DNA from: Ctenosaura bakeri
Taxonomy: Eukaryota > Chordata > Lepidosauria > Squamata > Iguanidae
DNA: 64,000 nt
Direction of reading: 5' to 3'
NCBI GenBank assembly: GCA_948474755.1
Contig: CAOLHI010000078.1
Location: 868,001 to 932,000 of the forward strand
The position numbers and the translations under genes are program-made. Shown one piece after another: positions 1 through 9,852 of the stretch (the first letter of the stretch is position 1; each line of letters begins with the position of its first letter). The notes beneath the pieces were generated by a model. It saw only the letters and a list, made by a program, of their open reading frames with translations. It made no database searches and had not been told where the DNA came from.

Positions 1-1376
1 ACCACAACAAAGATTCTAAGATCAGTGTACCATGCTGTCTGGCACTGTGAATGATATACAATACTGAAGGGAAGGGTGGAAAGAGAAAGAAGCGAGCAAG
101 ATTTTTTACAGATAGATTTCCTGCAAATATTGCAAAGATAGAGGCAGAAGAAATCAACTGTCTTCCTTCTGCTTACACAAAGATAATGCACATGGTTAGT
201 TTGGCTTTATAACACTGCCAAGTCTAGCAACATGCCCTAGGGCACAACAGTTCAAGTCTAATTTGATCATTTGAATCAGTGCCAGCCCAAGGGTGCTTAT
301 CTAGCATGTTTTGCTTTGGCATGTACTGGAAGGCCTAACAAACTGCTACCCTAGCAAACATCAAGAACAATCTTTCAAGGAAAAGGCTATCAAACACCCA
401 GTGAAAATAGCAGGATCCCATGAATGCTAACTTGAAAAGTTCCAACGAGTTCAGCAGGGCCTGCCTCTGATTAAACAAGCACAAGGCAAGCACAGGGCCA
501 CCTCTGAATTTGCACAAGTAGAGAGCCCTTTCATTCCAGGCGCAAAATAACACACATGTCTGAAAGTGTCATCCAGATCAAACCAACAGCTACATCACTA
601 TTTTAAGCTTCAATCAAAGGGATTAATTCCCCTCCTCTTTCTTTTTCTTGCAAGTCAAAAGAGTGATGAGTAAGAATATATACAGTAATCAATGAAGCCT
701 ACTTTAGCTTTCCCCACAATCCAATAGTTCAAGGCTGCCCAATTTGAAGGGCCATTTTTCCAGGACTGTGGTAGACACTGTGATTATTCACAGGGTTGAC
801 AGAACTTCGCTCTGCACATACACAAAAACTCTCCCATACTAATGTTATGCTTGCTGCTTCCACTGTTGACATTTGAACTAGCCAATGAACAGAAATCACA
901 TGATACTGCCTGTGGACTGCAGCTCCCACCATACTTCACCATGGCTATTACTGTTCTTAGTAATAGTTTTAGAATTTTTTCCCCTCCCTTTGATCACACA
1001 TTGGGTTGATTTCTTTTTTCTAAGAGAAGCAAAAAAGGAAAACCTTTTTGACCAGAAACCCTGAGAAGGATCAGATTTTCTATTCAGAAAGAAGGATACC
1101 ATTCAAATCTGATTGTCACACACACTGGTTAGTGTTACATGAATGAACTGCAACACACCACCTTACAGCTCAATCCTATGCATGTTTACTGTGAAGCACT
1201 AACTGACACTTGTTTCCAACAGAACTTATTTCTGAGTTGCTATTCATACAATAGCAACCTGATTCTCCATCCTCGTTAAATGTTTTGTGAAACATCTCTT
1301 CAATATTTCTTATGTTCTGATGCAGTCTTATAGTAGTTTAAAAATAATGGCACAGTAATGGATGACATAGAACTAG

Positions 1377-1563
1377 CATGTTATACTGGTTTGACCGTTG
1401 GACTACGACCCTGGAAACCAGGTTTTGATTCTCCACTCAGCCATGGAAACCCACTGGGTGACTTTGGGAGTGTCACACACTCTCAACTCCAGAAAACCCC
1501 ATGATAGGTTCACCTTAGGGTCACAAGTTGAAAATGACTGGAAGACATACAACAATAACAGCA
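1377..1563 (+). repeat. tRNA-derived SINE with ACAACA-type tail
   Basis: A diverged tRNA-like head (GGTTTGACCGTTGGACTACG, then an ACCAGG box B-like segment) is followed by a body with CACTGGGTGACTTTGG and GTCACACACTCTC. It ends in an ACAACAATAAC tail. The same family recurs at 6115, 13165 (antisense) and 22980. It resembles common squamate tRNA-SINEs; the exact family name was not checked. Confidence 0.7.
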
Positions 1564-4500
1564 GAACAGTCGTTAAATAGCTTTAAATTGCTGACGTCAA
1601 AGATTCCTCCCAAACTTACAAACCCAAGACTAACGTTTTCATTTTTCATCATGTTAAATTTTCATTAAATTTTTGCAAAACAACCAATTTCCGAGTCTAC
1701 ACAATAAGCAGACAATAGTTCCTGCACCTGCAGTACCTTGGATAGATAAAGGTTCTATGCTCAAAGGAGCTCAGTCGGAAAAGTTCACTGGAGGAACTGA
1801 CCTTCACTGTTCACAAAAGTAGAAGTGCCTTTTTCTCTGGATGGCTTTATATCAATTAAGTGAGATTCCAATAAACCAACAAAATTAAGAAGGGAGTGGG
1901 TGAGCAATCACCATCCTTCTTATGCAAATTGCACCTTCACTCCCTACGGGGAATGGGTGGAAGGGCTTGTGGCCTTTCAAGCGTTGCTGGACTACTGTTC
2001 CAATCACCACATCTATGCCGACTAGTGCTGAGAGGAATTGGAGTTACTTTTACAACCACCTTGTTTGCTGATTACTCAGAAAGAATTAATATTGTTTAAG
2101 GCCTTACTTCTAGACAAAGGTAAAAGGAGAATTTATATTTTAAGGCCCTCTTACCGTTTGATGGCAAACAGGATCTTGGCCAAAGAAGACACTAACTTCT
2201 GAACAGTATCTCACCATCTTTTAAGACTGTATTTCTACCACTCCTCATCTTTTGATTTCTTTCCCAAGCAAAACTACCATTTTATTCCTCCTTGTCTCCA
2301 ATATGCCATAGTGCTATTTTTTGCAGGTTGGTAGCACACACTGCAAAGAACAGCACACACATCACTTGTAAGTAGCCTTAAAATGCCCATTCAAGGAAGC
2401 CTCAGGGTGCATACTTACAAGTAAATCTGTTGGCATGGAAAGGTTTAGCATGCAGGTTTACATGGATGGCTGGAATCTTTCTCAGAAAATAGGCAGTCAG
2501 CTCCAGCAGTCCCCAGCTTGATGCCCTCCAGAAATCTTACCCAGCCAGTCAGAAGTGACTGCAGGACCTTGATCTAGGAATGCAACTGTTATTTCATGAT
2601 GCTCCCAGTAATTCTAAGCAGTTAAGAACTTCAACTAAGAAGATGGGGGAAGGACAGTATCTCAGTGGCCTGATAGGTATTCTTCATGCAAAGGTTGCAG
2701 GTTCCATTCTTGGTGCTCTAGGTTGGGAATACTCCCACCTGAAACCTGGAGACCTGCCAGTGAGCTAAATAATACAATGGCCCCTTAGCTCTTTTTCAGT
2801 GTACACAAGCTTCATATGTCCCTACATATGAAAAATAAAGCACAACTATCTAGGATTGTTGCTGCAATGTTTTCTCTCACATACATTTGCTATAGATGCG
2901 TTTTACTTAGGGGCATTCAGCCTCCACGCCAATAGAAGTAGCTTAAATTCTGTGTTCCAAACTAAATTATGTAAACCAGTGAAATTTATGCTAATTTGTA
3001 CTTAGTCTATTTGGCTTAGTCTGCATTTACATCTACTTTCTCTATTTGGCTGAATAAGGAATATATATTACATATGATTTTCTTAAGAACTTTTTTAAAG
3101 TTCTGGCATGGAGAGTTACCATGACAGATGATCTATGAGTGAAGGATGTATAGTATGACTGTACATGTGGAAGAACGGGAGAGAGAACATGATGCAAATA
3201 CACAATAATTTAAAAATACCTTAAAAGTCCTTGAAACCTGAATATTTAAGAAACTTTCTCCATTTGTCAAAAGTATGAGGATTAGAAATTTGCTTGTCAA
3301 AGCTGAAGGAAACCACAAGCTATGGCTGTTTAGAGTGAAAGGAATAACTATTTAATATATGAAAAAAATAGTTTGGAATAAGATGTTGACAATTAACTAT
3401 AATATTTCCTATCTTTTTGAAGATTTGGCGCTAATTATCCTTGTTCAAAATGCCTGTACTGTTCCTTACAACACTGCTTCTTTCTATGGCTCTGTCAGTC
3501 CAAAGCCATCAAGTAAACATAATTACTTCCTTAATTCTTGAAACGATCATATTGATATCTTGTCAGAATGTGCTATTAACACATTTGTCCCTGCTTAACT
3601 AAACCTTTCCACTATCAAAATAGCTTTGAAAATAAATCTTAGGAAAGGGATTGAGGATTTTCTATTCTGCCAAAGAAAATAAGCACTCGGAAGTTCATAT
3701 TTATATAGTACCACAAACTGATACAAGCCATTGCAGTTATATGGTCAGCTTGGGGTTCCCATGATGTTTTGATTTTTTTTAAAAAAAAATACTGCTGCAT
3801 AATTTCTTTGCCAGTATATGGAAAAGAATTGTGGCCTGTACTTTATAACCAACGAACTGCCTCTGCCCACATTCTTGTTTGTTCGCTCTCATTTTTTCTA
3901 ACTTGTACACTAATTTGTATACTGTATTTCAGTGAAATAAAATGGTGACTCAAGGACAAAGTCCTCATATTATTAGTGAGCTTTTCCTTTTAATATTATC
4001 AACTCCTCCCTCGGTTTCTAAAATTTCCCTTCAGGATATCCAAACTGCTCAGGGACATAGCACACAAAAACCTTCTCAAAAGCAGATTGTTGTGCATGTA
4101 GCTAGTTCTATATGAATCCATACTGCCTACAATTCATTTGGTGCTATGACAAGAAATATGCCAATATATCCTGGCAGAACCAAGCTAGAAAGGGAGAGAG
4201 GAATGCACCCACAAATATACTAAGGACAATGTTTAATAATGGCATCTGTTTGTAAAATTCAGACTATGCTAGAAAAAGAAAAAAGTGGTTTCTCTGGAAT
4301 GCTTTTTATCCTATTTGAAGAAAAGAGGTTAATTCTGATCGGACTAGACAGCCTGCTTTAAACAGGACTAAGCAAAGTGGCTGCATTTTCAATTAAGCCA
4401 ACCCTCAATTTGGGGAGGGGGATCAGGATATCAAAAGGCACGGAAGAAACAAATCCTTGATGAATCTGGGTCTCTCCTCACCTCCTTGCTGTAACACTGA

Positions 4501-4668
4501 ACACAAAGACTTGACTCATGACTGATTTCCATTGATTTCACTGGATCTCCTCTAAGCGCAGATGGGTTCTTGCTGACAAGCAGCAGCAGAGATTAAAAGA
4601 ACAAATTGGTTACCAGGGGAAACAACCATTACCCACCTGAACAAAATGTTGTGAATGCGCCAGAAGGC

Positions 4669-4672
<4 letters not shown>

Positions 4673-4703
<31 letters not shown>
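4673..4703. repeat. (CA)n microsatellite
   Basis: About 15 uninterrupted CA dinucleotides are followed by CTCTCTGT. It lies directly left of the hairpin MITE at 4759. Confidence 0.95.
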
Positions 4704-4706
<3 letters not shown>

Positions 4707-4758
4707 CTGTCTGGAATTACTTGGATAGGAGGTCACCTGCACAAGCTGATGGTCAAAA

Positions 4759-4906
4759 GCTGTTTCCGCACTAGCCTGTTATAGTGCTATTGTTCCACTT
4801 TCAACATCCTATGGAATCCTGGGGTTTGCAAACTGCAAACCCCAGGATTCCATAGGATGTTGAAAGCGGAACAATAGCACTATAACAGGCTAGTGCGGAA
4901 ATGGCC
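4759..4906. mobile_element. Hairpin MITE, near-perfect palindrome
   Basis: Two arms of about 68 bp are inverted copies of each other with one visible mismatch (ACTTTCAAC in the left arm against GTTGAAAGC in the right), separated by a 3-bp loop (AAC). The arms contain the family signatures GCTATTGTTCCACTTTCAAC and CCTATGGAATCCTGGGG. It is a short form of the MITE at 5716, 6217 and 24667, lacking their central GGGAGGGGC segment. It ends 53 bp from the MATCAP2 exon 1 splice junction. Target duplications are not clear for this copy. Confidence 0.85.
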
Positions 4907-4958
4907 AGAGTCCTCGACGTATAAGAGACAAGCCAAGAAATAAGCGCCATATACTCAC

Positions 4959-4986
4959 CAGTGACACGAATGGATTCGAGCATCAT
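4959..4986 (-). CDS. MATCAP2: MATCAP2 (KIAA0895) first coding exon
   Basis: On the minus strand, ATGATG opens the peptide MMLESIRVT, and the exon ends in a phase-1 donor (ACTG followed by GTGAGT, reverse complement of 4953-4958). An in-frame TAG two codons upstream fixes the start. From memory, mammalian KIAA0895/MATCAP2 begins M-V-L-E-S-I-R-V-T-E with a split Glu codon, which matches both peptide and phase. MATCAP proteins are metallopeptidases; the paralogue MATCAP1 removes the C-terminal tyrosine of alpha-tubulin, and MATCAP2 is presumed similar. The 5' UTR would run into the CpG-rich block to the right. Head-to-head orientation with ANLN agrees with mammalian synteny. The exon is tiny, so the call rests on peptide, donor, promoter and synteny together. 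Confidence 0.62.
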
Positions 4987-4989
4987 TCG

Positions 4990-5500
4990 CTAAGGAGCGT
5001 GTGCGTGTGTGCGTGTTATCTGTTTCTCCCTCCCCTTTCTCACTCTGCGCCCCAAAGGCGGCACCGTCCAGTTCCAGCATAAACGAGCGAGGGAAAAGGC
5101 GACGGCTCTCTTTTGTTTATACGCGCACTCGTGTCTGCGGAAGCCATGGAACAAGAAGTGGAAGCGGCTACAGCCTGTGTATCGCCAGCCTCAGCCCGCC
5201 CCTGTCGCCACCCCCGCCAGCAGCGACATCGAACTCCTTCCCGCCCTTCGGCTCGCGCCGCTTCCCCTAAGAAAGGGACACGGGAGTCGGCTGCCAGAGA
5301 GCGCCTCTCTCAATCTCTCGGTTGCTAGGAGACCCCCACGGCCCGCATATCACCGTCTTCCCCTCCTCGAGGAAAAGGAGGGGGCTCTGCGGCTGCGCAA
5401 GGGTCGCCACGGGGCCAGACCGCTTCGGAGACTACGCTTTGCAGGGGAAGCGGCGCGGGGCGCATGACTGAGGCATGCTGGGACGTGTAGTCTAGGAGGA
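4990..5500 (-). promoter_or_regulatory. CpG-rich promoter of MATCAP2
   Basis: GC- and CpG-rich block surrounded by AT-rich DNA, lying just upstream (minus strand) of the MMLESIRVT exon. It has no TATA box and contains a ZNF143-type site. Open frames seen here on both strands look like composition artefacts. It most likely holds the transcription start and 5' UTR of the minus-strand gene. Confidence 0.6.
5473..5491 (-). promoter_or_regulatory. ZNF143/THAP11-type site (SBS motif)
   Basis: The minus strand reads ACTACACGTCCCAGCATGC. This fits the established ACTACAnnTCCCAGcATGC promoter motif bound by ZNF143, which usually sits close to start sites of CpG-island promoters. It lies about 490 bp upstream of the proposed MATCAP2 start codon. 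Confidence 0.7.
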
Positions 5501-5715
5501 TGGAAATCTGTGGGCGCAGCCAGGGTCGGCCTTACAAGAACAAGCAGAAGGAAGTTTGCTTTTCTTACCGTTGGGAGGCATACAGGTTTATATGCTCGTA
5601 GGTGCCACTTGACAAATACCCCTCTCCTCAGAAAGCTGTAGCCGTGACAGCAGAACTTAGGGATCTGTGGCCCTCCAGGCATTTCCAACGCCAACTTCCA
5701 GGAGCCCCAAAGAAC

Positions 5716-5918
5716 GCCCATTTCAGCCCTACACGGCTATAGTGCTGTTATTTCCACCTTCAACATCCCGTGGAATTCTGGGGTTTGTAGTTTAGGGAGG
5801 GGCATTTAGAATCCTCAGCCAGGGAGCTCTTGGGCCTCAGTAAACTACAAACCCCAGAATTCCACAGGAGGTTGAAAGTGGCATAATAGCACCATCACAG
5901 TGTCCTGCAGAAATGGCT
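5716..5918. mobile_element. Foldback MITE, long form, TSD AAC
   Basis: 203-bp element with terminal inverted repeats (GCCCATTTC at the left, GAAATGGCT at the right) and long imperfect inverted arms around a centre carrying GGGAGGGGCATTTAGAATCC. It is flanked by the direct repeat AAC at 5713-5715 and 5919-5921. A 3-bp duplication and GGC-starting termini suggest PIF/Harbinger-type mobilisation; that is an inference. Confidence 0.85.
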
Positions 5919-6114
5919 AACATGACTACTTCATTTTAGGATTATGGAAATTAAAGTACAGACTATCTGGTGAGCCAAGAAGGTCACGCTGCCTGCCTTA
6001 GTGGGTAGGATTTAAACAAAACCACAGTGACTCTTGTTGTATGGTAACTGCAGTTTTCATAGTGATAGACATGGTTGTAAATTTGCTTTTAAGTTTTATA
6101 TTGGCCAAGTATAG

Positions 6115-6500
6115 AGGCAGTGTATTGTAGTGGTTTGAGTGTTGGACTACAACTCTGGAGACCAGGGTTGGAACCCCTGCTCAGCTCTGCATGACTTTGG
6201 GCAAGTGACACTCTAAGGCCATTTCCTCACTACACTGTTAATAATGCTATTATTCCACTTTCAACATCCTGTGGAATTCTGGGGTTTGTAGTTTAGGGAG
6301 GGGCATTTAGAATTCTCAGCCAGAGAGCTCTTTGGCCTCAGTAATCTACAAACCACAGAATTCCACAGGAGGTTGACCATGGAATCATAGCTCTATAGCA
6401 GTGTAGGGCAGAAATGGCCTAAGCCTCAGAAGAAAGGAAAGGCATTGCTTTGGAGTCATCTTAAGTCAGAAGGGAATGCGCACCACCACCACAGATGTTT
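6115..6500 (+). repeat. tRNA-derived SINE split by a MITE
   Basis: The SINE head (TGTAGTGGTTTGAGTGTTGG, GGAGACCAGGG) runs to GTGACACTCTAA at 6216. The body resumes at 6420 with TAAGCCTCAGAAGAAAGG and GGAGTCATCTTAAGTCAGAAG, ending in CACCACCACCACA. The interruption is exactly the 203-bp MITE at 6217-6419 plus its duplicated TAA. Confidence 0.75.
6217..6419. mobile_element. Foldback MITE, long form, TSD TAA, nested in SINE
   Basis: 203 bp, beginning GGCCATTTCC and ending GAAATGGCC, with long inverted arms. The direct repeat TAA at 6214-6216 and 6420-6422 marks the insertion. The target is an identifiable SINE, so both boundaries are defined by host sequence. The length equals that of the copy at 5716. 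Confidence 0.9.
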
Positions 6501-6517
6501 TCGATCAGGATGAGCAG

Positions 6518-6600
6518 AGTGGCCCTCCAGATGTTGCTAGAATGCAATCCTTAGCCATTGCAGCCAAAGATGAGCAATGTTGGGAGTTAGGGTTAGAAGA
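6518..6600. repeat. Fragment of a dispersed sauropsid repeat
   Basis: Contains GGCCCTCCAGATGTTGCTAG and downstream TTGGGAGTTAGGG, the hallmark of a common, ancient sauropsid interspersed repeat of probable hAT type. Related fragments lie at about 9880-9990 and 16985-17045. The family is not named with certainty. Confidence 0.45.
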
Positions 6601-9600
6601 CGGGTTGCTGCAATTAACAAGAGCATTGCTTTTTACTGCCTTTTACTAGCAGAAACAATTTATGCAAACTCGGAAATTATATACAGCTTTGCTTAATCTC
6701 CATCAATTACACAGGTGCCGGCATACTTTTCTGCATTTCACAGACAAAAATTTGGACATCTGTGGCCAAGCAACATCAGGCTGTGGTCAAGATGGGAAAA
6801 GATATTAATGAGGAAGAATACACAATCTCCAGCGGTATGCTTTTGCCGGACCCTACAAGATTCTGCAGTCCCCAGAGTTAACTGAGTGAAAACTACTTTT
6901 GCATTCTGGAATCAGTTTGTAGCAACTGAAAGAAGTAGAAGACAAAGGTGGGAGGAGAGACAGGAGGAAGAAGAGAAGGAGGAGGATGAGAACAAGAGAA
7001 ACTCTTGACATTTTAAAAGCAGTTGAAAACATGGGATGGCTGGAACTGTTCCAAACTGGGACAGTTGGACAGTATGCATCAGATCTCAGTTTTTCTTCAC
7101 AAATGTTTTGTCATCAGTCTATTATAGATACCTTTTTTCTTTCTAGAAGCAGCTTTGTACTTTGGAAACCTCCCAGGCATGGATAAAGCACCTGAAGAGA
7201 ATGAGAGGACCAAACATTATCAGACAAAATTTTGAAACTTGCCAAGTGTAATATGAGCAAATGTTAATTTATTACAATTATTAGTCACGTTTGTATTCTA
7301 CCTTTCCTTCTGCAAACTTAGGGGGATGAATATGACTTTCCGCTCTCCTCACTTTTTTCTCGTAACAACCATGTGAAGTAGGAGAGGTTAAGAAAATGCA
7401 AGTGGTTCAAGGCTCAATTCATTTCACAGTTCAGTAAGCACTTGAGTCTTGCTGTTTCAAGTCCCAGTCCAATATGTTAATTATGATCACCTCATTGGCT
7501 ACATATTTGCAATGCAAACAAAAAGAAGAATAGTTCAATGTTTTCCAGCAAACCCCGTGAAGTCAAACAACCTCCATTTTTTCTTAATGATTTCTATTTT
7601 GCTGGAAAAACGTTTAGATCTATAAGTTTTCCACATGCCAGGGATAGGTGGTAAGGCAGGCTACTCTATTTTTCCCTTTTCTTTCTGTTTTGCTCTTCAC
7701 ATATGCTCAATAAGTGGTTCTGGAAGAAGCTGTTTAGCTTGCCTGTATATGTCAGCATATCTAGCTTCAGTAGGATCACCTAGAATAGAATCTTATTTTT
7801 CAGGTCAAGCTTTATTGCATTATTTACTGCAATCAAGCACTGAAAATCTTTCTGTAGCTCTCTTCACTATCCTTCCAATGCCAATGCTGGGAGGAAAAAA
7901 ACAACCTTCCAGCTAGATAGAAGATAAGAGGTGGAAGCTGGCCTTAATTGGACTTCTTTATCAGAGGTTTTGTTAACTGAGGCATGCCTGTGCATTAAAA
8001 GGTATAACCATACCAGATGTGCAGAACAGGGAAAACAAGACATATAGCAAAATTGTGAGAATGACTTTGCAAAGTAGTTGTGTTTATAGATCCCAGAAAA
8101 GTTACTTTTATTGACTATAGTTCACAGAATTCCCCAGCTAGCATGGCTTCTATCTCAGTGGAGTGTTAATTCTCCATACTGGGAGGGCAACAAGCTTGGA
8201 AGGCTCATTCATACTGTTCACCACTCTACTGTCAGCAGACCCAAATACTAAACTTCAGTGTCTCAGGCAGAACTTGCAACTGTAATTTTTTTGTTTAAAT
8301 TATAATCTCCTGAACCCCTTGGACAACATGAATACTGCATATGCTGACTGGGGGGTTCTGGGAATGGTAGTTGAAAAAAGTAACATTTCCAAGCTTGGTT
8401 TTTAACAGTCATGAGATGCTGCATATTGCTGTTGGGGCCTTAATAACAGGGTAATAATGTTTCAGAGGACAGGCATCACCAGTTGCCACCAAGATATATC
8501 TGCAATGGACAATTATGTTAGTTTGATACTGCTTCCATTGCTTTAATGCCATCCTATGGAATCCTGGGATTTGTAGTTTGGTAAATGGATTAAGAATGTT
8601 GAAATTTAAATATTAAATATTTTAAAATAGAACTAAATGTATATATGTTAATAGTGATTATATTGTGTTTATAGCATTTTAGAATAATTGATGCACTGAT
8701 TAATATATACAAGAAACACTGCTCGTGTGTGCTAAAATATTTACCATTTTTAAAATATTCCGGGACTCACAAAATTTATAAACAAAATTAAAAATTCAGG
8801 CAAAGAATTATGAGAGACTCAGATTTATCTAGGTGTTTAAAGAAAAAAACTTCATTATAAGTTTTTTTTCCACTCTTGCCATTATATTGTTACTAGAAGT
8901 CTACAGTTGAATGAACAAAGGAAGCAATTCATATGTTTCTCTGTACAAGCCATAACACAAAATAACATTTCCTTATAGGGTTTGTAGAACGGATTCTAAC
9001 TGCCAAAGCTACTTTCAAATTAAAAGACACACCAGAAATGTACATGAGCCAAAAAAAATGCTATTGGATCTTGTCAAATAAATTGAAAAAGAAAAAAAAA
9101 ACCTCTGGAAAATAGTTACATTATAAAATATTTCCTTTATTTTTAGAAACACTTGTCAAAATGTAGCTGAGCTGTCTTAATTACAATGAAAGCAGTTTTA
9201 CCAGACAGCCATAAACAGTTTTCATCTCTGTTCATTTCTGGTTGTCTCAAAACACTGAGAACAGAGTTCTGAACTCCATCTCAGACTACATGAGAAGTGA
9301 AATTGTTAAAATTAGAGTAAGCATCACAAAAGGCCACCATGGCATCTGAATAATGTTTACTTCACTATGTAATAAAATTAACTGCCTAGCAGAAGAAAAG
9401 CAAATGAAATAATTGTGAGTCCATGAAGTTTGTGAACCCCAAAACTGAAATACTAGGGAAGGCCATAAGGCTAATGTTTGTCTCAAAGATATGTATATTG
9501 CTCTAAAACAGTGTGGATTGTAACTCACAGGCTTTTGATACAATCAAGAAGATAAGAATTTGCGATCAGGCTCCTATACTCATTTCAGTCTGTTTATTTT

Positions 9601-9686
9601 TAAAGGTGCATCAGAAGTTGAAGTGAAAGGGAAAAGAACTAACAAGTTTGTGTCTTTTTTGCTCCAGGATGAGTGTTGATATAGGC
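6601..9686. other. Intergenic DNA, nothing convincing
   Basis: AT-rich DNA without supported genes. A short stretch near 8540-8585 (CCATCCTATGGAATCCTGGG, TTTGTAGTTT) is probably a decayed half of the hairpin MITE. Open frames here are short and low in complexity. Confidence 0.6.
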
Positions 9687-9852
9687 TAGTGGTTCTCAGC
9701 CTCCAATAGCAATAGCAGTTACATTCTAGCAGTTATACTCCAGATAAGACTCCGCTACTGAAACCCTTCATCATTGTCCAAACTGGCTGGTGTTTCTGGG
9801 ACCTGAAATCCAATAGCAACTGGAATCCCTCACCCTCCTTGAGAATCACTGG
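9687..9852. mobile_element. Possible short hAT-type MITE
   Basis: TAGTGGTTCTCAGCCT at the left is roughly inverted as CCTTGAGAATCACTGG at the right, about 165 bp apart. This resembles CAGTGGTTCTCAACC-type hAT termini. No clean 8-bp duplication was identified. Confidence 0.35.

Larger units (their letters stand above)
1..4958 (-). other. Probable intron 1 of MATCAP2 with no recognised exon
   Basis: This stretch lies downstream (minus strand) of the proposed first coding exon of MATCAP2. I looked for a second exon on the minus strand and saw none with convincing coding content. It holds one tRNA-derived SINE, a CA microsatellite and a hairpin MITE, listed separately. The rest is AT-rich, unremarkable non-coding DNA. 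The intron assignment depends on the exon call at 4959-4986. Confidence 0.45.

Noticed and set aside
1377..1563. tRNA gene
   Set aside because: The A/B-box-like head is diverged, cannot be folded into a cloverleaf by eye, and continues into a SINE body with dispersed copies.
5001..5721. Overlapping open frames of up to 152 codons on both strands in the CpG block
   Set aside because: They are arginine/proline-rich, mutually overlapping and typical of stop-poor GC-rich promoter DNA; no recognisable protein.
8530..8590. Further hairpin MITE copy
   Set aside because: Only one arm-like segment of about 45 bp is visible, with no partner arm or termini; noted as a possible fragment only.
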